Origin: CAZGOM01 sp964527265
GTDB taxonomy: Bacteria > Planctomycetota > Phycisphaerae > Phycisphaerales > Phycisphaeraceae
Length of the DNA: 64,000 bases
Direction of reading: 5' to 3'
Assembly: GCA_964527265.1 (NCBI GenBank)
Contig: CAZGOM010000001.1
Coordinates: forward strand, 38,675 to 102,674
Shown here: positions 60,239 to 64,000 of the stretch, one piece after another
Layout: each line of letters starts with the position of its first letter
Numbering within the stretch: the stretch's first letter is position 1
Position numbers and translations under genes: made by a program
The notes under the pieces: generated by a model
The model's input: only the letters and a program-made list of their open reading frames with translations
Database searches by the model: none
Told to the model about the DNA's origin: nothing

Positions 60239-61519
60239 TCAGCGGGGGTGTTTGACGGAGGTGAGCATTTTGGTGAGCCATTCAAGATCGTTGCGGTCGG
60301 CATAGAAGATGCTGAAGACCAGGATGCCGTCGATATCGGCGATTTTAGCGGTGGCGTGAAAGCGGCCGGGATTTTCGATATCGGCGCCGACGGTGACGAC
60401 GCCGGCGAGGTGTTCGGAGGTGAAGTGGGCGGTGCGGGTGTCGGGGGCGGTGGTGAAGTCGATGCCCTCGGCGAGGATGCTTTGGGGGGTTGCGTTGGGT
60501 TTTGGTGTGAGGTCGAGGCGGGTGCAGAAGACGTTTTTGTCACGGTTTTTGAAGACGGTGGCCTGGCCGGTGTCGGAGATATCGGCGTGCCAGTGTCCGG
60601 GGAGCTGGAGTGTCCAGCCTGAGCCGAGCTGCCAGGTGCAGATTTTGCGGCGGTAGCCGATGCCGTCGGGGCGGGGTTCGGGGAAGGGTGTGTGTGCGGG
60701 AGCGCTTAAGGCGAGGGTGAGCTCGGTGAGTTCATCGGCGGGGATGTGCAGGGCGTGGGGCTGGGCCTGGGCGTATTCCAGGCAGTCCTTGACCAGGTGC
60801 ATGATTTCGCGCTCTTCGTCATCTTCGGGGGGACGCCAGGGGATGTCGGTCCACATGAGGGAGACGGCGGTGTTTCGGACGACCTGGGGCGTGAGTCCTT
60901 TTTCCCACCAGGGATAGATTCGGGTGGCGTAGGCCATGGCCTGATCGTCTTCAGGGTTGATGAGGGTGTTGACCTGGCTGAAACTGGCGGGGCCCATGGG
61001 TGTGAGGACGTGGTTTGGAACATCGCAGACGGGGAGGTCAGGGTCGAGATGGATGCTGAGGCTTGAGCCGTCGACCTGAGGCTGGGTGGAGAGGGCGTGC
61101 ATGAGTCGGCGGGCATGATCGGCCATGCGGCTTTGAAGTTCGGCGAAGTTTTCGTTGGCGCGGTAGCCGGTGACGTCGGCGTTGGTCCAGTCCCAGGCGA
61201 GGCCGGTGCGGGCGTGGACGAAATCCATCAATTCGAGGGCTTTGGCGTGGAAGCCGGGGCCGGTGATGGAAGTTTTGGCAGAGGCGTGGATGCGTCCGTC
61301 GTCATTCCAGGCGAAGAGGACATCGCCGGCGACGGGGTGGAGGGAGACCATGAGCCAGGTGTCCTGGGTCTGAATGTTGGAAATGCGGGCCAGCCAGGGA
61401 TCGTGGGAGACGAATTCCTTAGCGGCTTTGCCGATGCCGGCGAGGGCTTTGTGCTTGTCAGGCTTGATCCTGAGAAAGCTTCTGACCGGTCTTGCGCTGG
61501 TTTGAAATCCAAGTCCCAT
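60239..61519 (-). CDS. Conserved-looking protein of unknown function
   Basis: The 426-residue protein shows balanced composition and good third-position GC, so it is real, but I recognise no family. The last 140 residues (SGWTLQLPGHWHADISD, TAHFTSEHLAGVVTVGADIE, GRFHATAKIADIDGILVFSI) look like a beta-rich lipoprotein- or PsbP-like fold; the N-terminal part is mixed. No signal peptide or membrane segment is seen. Single gene. Confidence 0.6.
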   Translation of the reverse strand: MGLGFQTSARPVRSFLRIKPDKHKALAGIGKAAKEFVSHDPWLARISNIQTQDTWLMVSLHPVAGDVLFAWNDDGRIHASAKTSITGPGFHAKALELMDFVHARTGLAWDWTNADVTGYRANENFAELQSRMADHARRLMHALSTQPQVDGSSLSIHLDPDLPVCDVPNHVLTPMGPASFSQVNTLINPEDDQAMAYATRIYPWWEKGLTPQVVRNTAVSLMWTDIPWRPPEDDEEREIMHLVKDCLEYAQAQPHALHIPADELTELTLALSAPAHTPFPEPRPDGIGYRRKICTWQLGSGWTLQLPGHWHADISDTGQATVFKNRDKNVFCTRLDLTPKPNATPQSILAEGIDFTTAPDTRTAHFTSEHLAGVVTVGADIENPGRFHATAKIADIDGILVFSIFYADRNDLEWLTKMLTSVKHPR

Positions 61520-61792
61520 CTTGGGGGTTACATCCTGAAATGTGGCTCTATGTTAACGCATGGGGAAGCAGCCTTGCGAATATGCGAGGAAAGAGAGTGG
61601 TAGAAAGCGCGAAAATAGAGCATGAAAAGAATGTGTGGTGATGGTTTTTGCGGGATGTCAGCCCCGTGCATCAGTGGGCGTTTAGAGGTTAGAAACCTGG
61701 ACCGGATGCGAGAGGATGGCATGGGGCGGGTATAGTCAATTGCTTTGCCGTCGCGGGAATGTCTTTCGACGGCGGGAAGAGGCAGGGCTGAT

Positions 61793-63568
61793 GTGAAACG
61801 TGAGATGAATCCACTTTCCGGTGAGCAGAATTCGCCGCTTGGGGATGGTCCATGCGGCCGGTCTCAAACGGGTGATGGTCAGCTTGGCTGCGGGCGTATT
61901 GCGGCTTTGGCGGGGCTTGTGTTTTTGATGACGGGGCTGGTTTTTACAGGTTCACTGGGCAATGGTCTGGCCCATCTGGACGACCAGTTTTACATCGTGG
62001 ATAACATGCATGTGCAGGGTGGCCTGAACGTGGCCAACGCGGCGTGGGCGTGGACGACTTTTCATGCGGCCAACTACCATCCGGTGACATGGCTTTCGCT
62101 TCAGCTGGATGCATCTCTGGCGCCTGGTAAGGCGTGGATTTTTCATTTAACGTCGCAGTTGATTCACGCGGCGAGCGCGAGCGTGCTTTTTATGTGGCTG
62201 GCGAGGATGACAGGTTCGCCCTGGCGGGCGCTTGCGGTGGCGTTGCTGTGGGGGTTGCATCCGTTGCGTGTGGAATCGGTGGCGTGGGCGGCTGAGCGCA
62301 AGGATGTGCTGGCGTGTTTCTGGGGTTTGCTTTGCTTCTGGCTTTACAGTGAGAACGCGCGTGGGCGCTGGGGGTGGAAGGCGGCGGGGAGCCTGGTTTG
62401 CTATGGACTTTCACTGCTGTCTAAGCCGACGCTTTTGACGATGCCGGCGCTGCTTTTGCTGCTGGACCATTGGCCGCTGGGGAGGCTGGGAAGGGGACGG
62501 CCGTTTTGGGTATGCGTGTTGGAGAAGTGGCCTTATGCGGTGATTGCGGGGGTGGTTTTTATCCCGGTTTTTCTGGCTCAGCATGCGGGGGGGATGGTGG
62601 AGTCGCTGACGGCGTACACGTTGCCGCAGCGGCTGGCCAATGCGTGCGTGAGCTACAACCGGTATCTGTTGAAGACGGTGTGGCCCAACCCGCTGGCGGT
62701 GTATTACCCGCATCCGGGGTCGTGGCCGGTGGGGGGGACGGTGGCTTCGTTGGGCGTGCTTGCGGGGATATCAGTGTTTGCGGTGCGTCAGCGGGAGTCG
62801 CGGCCGTGGCTTTTGACGGGTTGGCTGTGGTTTTTGATCGGGCTTGTGCCGATGCTGGGAGTGATCCAACTGGCGAGCCTGGCGATGGCGGACCGGTATA
62901 GCTACATTCCGTCGATTGGCGTGCTGTTGATGGTGGTGTGGTCGGTGCCGATGGGGAGCGGGAGNNNNNNNNNNGGTACGCTGGATGGGGGGCGGGTGTG
63001 GTGGGGGGGGGTGGGGTGGGGAAGAGGGGGGACGGGGGGGGGGTGGGGGGGGGGGGGGGGGGGGTTGGTTGTGGTGATGGGAGTGCTGGCGGGGCTGACG
63101 GTGCGGCAGGTGGGGTATTGGAAAAATGCGGAAGCGCTGTGGGAGCATACGGCGCGGGTGGTGCCGGTGAGCGCGGTGACGGAGGTGAACCTTGGGCGTT
63201 TTGCGGCGAATCGAGGGGATATTGATGGGGCGCGAGCGCATTTTGAGACGGCGCTGAGGTTGAATCCGAATGCTTACCGGGCGCATTACAACCTGGGGGT
63301 GGTCGCTATAACGCAGGGGCGGCGGCAGGAGGCGCTTGATTGTTTTCTTGCCGCGCTGGCGATATCGCCGACGGACGGTGCGGCGGGGATCAATGCGGCG
63401 AGTTTACTGGCGGATGCGGGGCGGGTGGAGGAGGCATTGGCGTTGCTGGAGCGGCTTTTTGAAGTTGAGCAGCCGGGCAAGGTGCGGGGCGCGGGGGCCC
63501 AGCTTTACCTGCGGCTGGGTGAGGCTGGAAAAGCGAAAGCGCTGGAGCCGCTCATCGGCGGGCGCTGA
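61793..63568 (+). CDS. Polytopic membrane protein with TPR tail
   Basis: The protein, about 591 codons in this assembly, starts at GTG 61793 behind AGGCAGGG (ATG 61805 is an alternative). About ten hydrophobic helices follow, with a luminal first loop (HLDDQFYIVDNMHVQ) and the YHPVTWLSLQLDASL signature seen in planctomycete and verrucomicrobial TPR/glycosyltransferase-like membrane proteins. The C-terminus has at least two TPR units (GDIDGARAHFETALRLNPNA, GRRQEALDCFLAALAISPTD). The middle is damaged by the N run at 62965-62974 and adjacent poly-G, so the residues between about 390 and 425 are unreliable. It may transfer glycans to exported proteins. Confidence 0.7.
   Translation: MKREMNPLSGEQNSPLGDGPCGRSQTGDGQLGCGRIAALAGLVFLMTGLVFTGSLGNGLAHLDDQFYIVDNMHVQGGLNVANAAWAWTTFHAANYHPVTWLSLQLDASLAPGKAWIFHLTSQLIHAASASVLFMWLARMTGSPWRALAVALLWGLHPLRVESVAWAAERKDVLACFWGLLCFWLYSENARGRWGWKAAGSLVCYGLSLLSKPTLLTMPALLLLLDHWPLGRLGRGRPFWVCVLEKWPYAVIAGVVFIPVFLAQHAGGMVESLTAYTLPQRLANACVSYNRYLLKTVWPNPLAVYYPHPGSWPVGGTVASLGVLAGISVFAVRQRESRPWLLTGWLWFLIGLVPMLGVIQLASLAMADRYSYIPSIGVLLMVVWSVPMGSGXXXXGTLDGGRVWWGGVGWGRGGTGGGWGGGGGGLVVVMGVLAGLTVRQVGYWKNAEALWEHTARVVPVSAVTEVNLGRFAANRGDIDGARAHFETALRLNPNAYRAHYNLGVVAITQGRRQEALDCFLAALAISPTDGAAGINAASLLADAGRVEEALALLERLFEVEQPGKVRGAGAQLYLRLGEAGKAKALEPLIGGR
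62965..62974. other. Assembly gap (10 N)
   Basis: A run of ten N inside the TPR membrane gene, followed by about 100 bases of poly-G-rich noise to 63064. The frame stays open across it, but both length and residues here are untrustworthy. Confidence 0.9.
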
Positions 63569-63873
63569 GGGGTGGTATTGGGGCTGGGTGAATGGTGTTC
63601 ATTTGTGGGTAGTTTGTGGATAGGGAGGGGATGGGGTGATGTCGTGGATCTGGGTGCAACAAAAGTAACGCTCAGGCGGGGTTTGGACCGATAGAGAGTT
63701 AGGCAGGGGGCGTTGTCCTTATGGCAGTTGCGAAGGCTTTGGCCCAGCCCGTGAAAGCGGGGTGGGATTCAAGGTGTCGGGCGAGCCGGAAGGGATGAAC
63801 GCCAGCAGGCGCGCGTGGGGCGCGTCGGGTTTTGCGGCCACAGACCACATGCTCAAGAAGACTGGAGTCAGCG
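63569..63873. other. Intergenic region before murC
   Basis: About 305 bp, no gene. It must contain the promoter of murC or its operon, but no clear element was identified. Confidence 0.4.
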
Positions 63874-64000
63874 ATGACCGGTGTAAAAACCACGACGACG
63901 ACCAATGATGCGCCTTTGAGCGCGGACCCTGAGACAAACCCTTCACAGGAGTTGGCGGGCAAGCGGCTGCACTTTGTGGGGATCGGCGGTTGCGGGATGT
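63874..64000 (+). CDS. murC: UDP-N-acetylmuramate--L-alanine ligase, N-terminus only
   Basis: ATG 63874, eight bases after GGAG, opens a frame of 42 codons to the window end. A Thr-rich, probably unstructured extension of 28 residues leads to LAGKRLHFVGIGGCGM, the N-terminal UDP-binding motif of MurC (HFVGIGG-GM). MurC adds L-alanine to UDP-MurNAc in peptidoglycan synthesis, so its presence argues that this organism makes peptidoglycan. MurC is favoured over other Mur ligases (MurD, Mpl) because of the HFVGIGG form. Confidence 0.8.
   Translation, partial: MTGVKTTTTTNDAPLSADPETNPSQELAGKRLHFVGIGGCGM

Noticed and set aside
1..64000. CRISPR array or tRNA genes
   Set aside because: No regularly spaced repeats with unique spacers and no complete tRNA cloverleaf were seen; the only tRNA-like end belongs to tmRNA.

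Overview
The window is high-GC bacterial chromosome interrupted by a lower-GC genomic island of about 35 kb. The chromosomal genes (GH13 amylase with CBM20, PQQ-type propeller, giant PEP/pyruvate-binding phosphotransferase with membrane tail, GntR-LacI hybrid regulator, TPR-carrying polytopic membrane protein) fit a free-living planctomycete, perhaps class Phycisphaerae. That placement is an inference from gene style; no rRNA is present to confirm it. Two 10-base N runs (44535-44544 and 62965-62974) mark assembly joins, both inside damaged poly-G sequence.

Left chromosome (1-22.25 kb): a DUF748/AsmA-like membrane protein running off the left edge; an FAD oxidoreductase; a minus-strand operon of sugar-sensing regulator, PhyH dioxygenase and glycoside-hydrolase-like protein; a plus-strand pair of M55 aminopeptidase and acetamidase; a Zn/Cd-type P1B ATPase divergent from NAD(P)HX epimerase; an amylase plus terpene-cyclase-like toroid operon; a PQQ propeller translationally coupled to a rifampin-phosphotransferase-like enzyme; a manganese catalase with a clear terminator; and a decayed IS630 element.

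Island (about 22.37-57.74 kb): bounded by a perfect 34-bp direct repeat that contains the 3' end of the tmRNA gene, with a tyrosine recombinase just inside the tmRNA-proximal end. Several ATCGGACA motifs lie near both ends. Cargo: a restriction-endonuclease-like protein; a complete type 1 BREX operon (brxA-brxB-brxC-pglX-pglZ-brxL) with two extra genes built into it, an RX4H HEPN-like protein and a PD-(D/E)XK-like protein; a four-gene J-domain/zinc-ribbon/membrane operon with a divergent XRE regulator; a putative ADP-ribosyltransferase-like gene with a ribbon-helix-helix gene; an SRAP protein and an ImuA-ImuB-DnaE2 mutagenic polymerase cassette; a compact four-gene cassette (GHKL ATPase, STAS-like/winged helix, small unknown, Cys-rich DUF4417-like) that is the best candidate for an undescribed system; and a replication-initiator-like protein.

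Right chromosome (57.7-64 kb): tmRNA (ssrA, minus strand) with an 18-residue tag, an AraC regulator, a small HTH protein, a large uncharacterised protein, a TPR membrane protein, and the first 42 codons of murC.

The island reads as a mobile defence and stress module. BREX and candidate nucleases would act on incoming DNA, the polymerase cassette would support damage tolerance, and the integrase would use the tmRNA 3' end as landing site, restoring the gene and its terminator on insertion.
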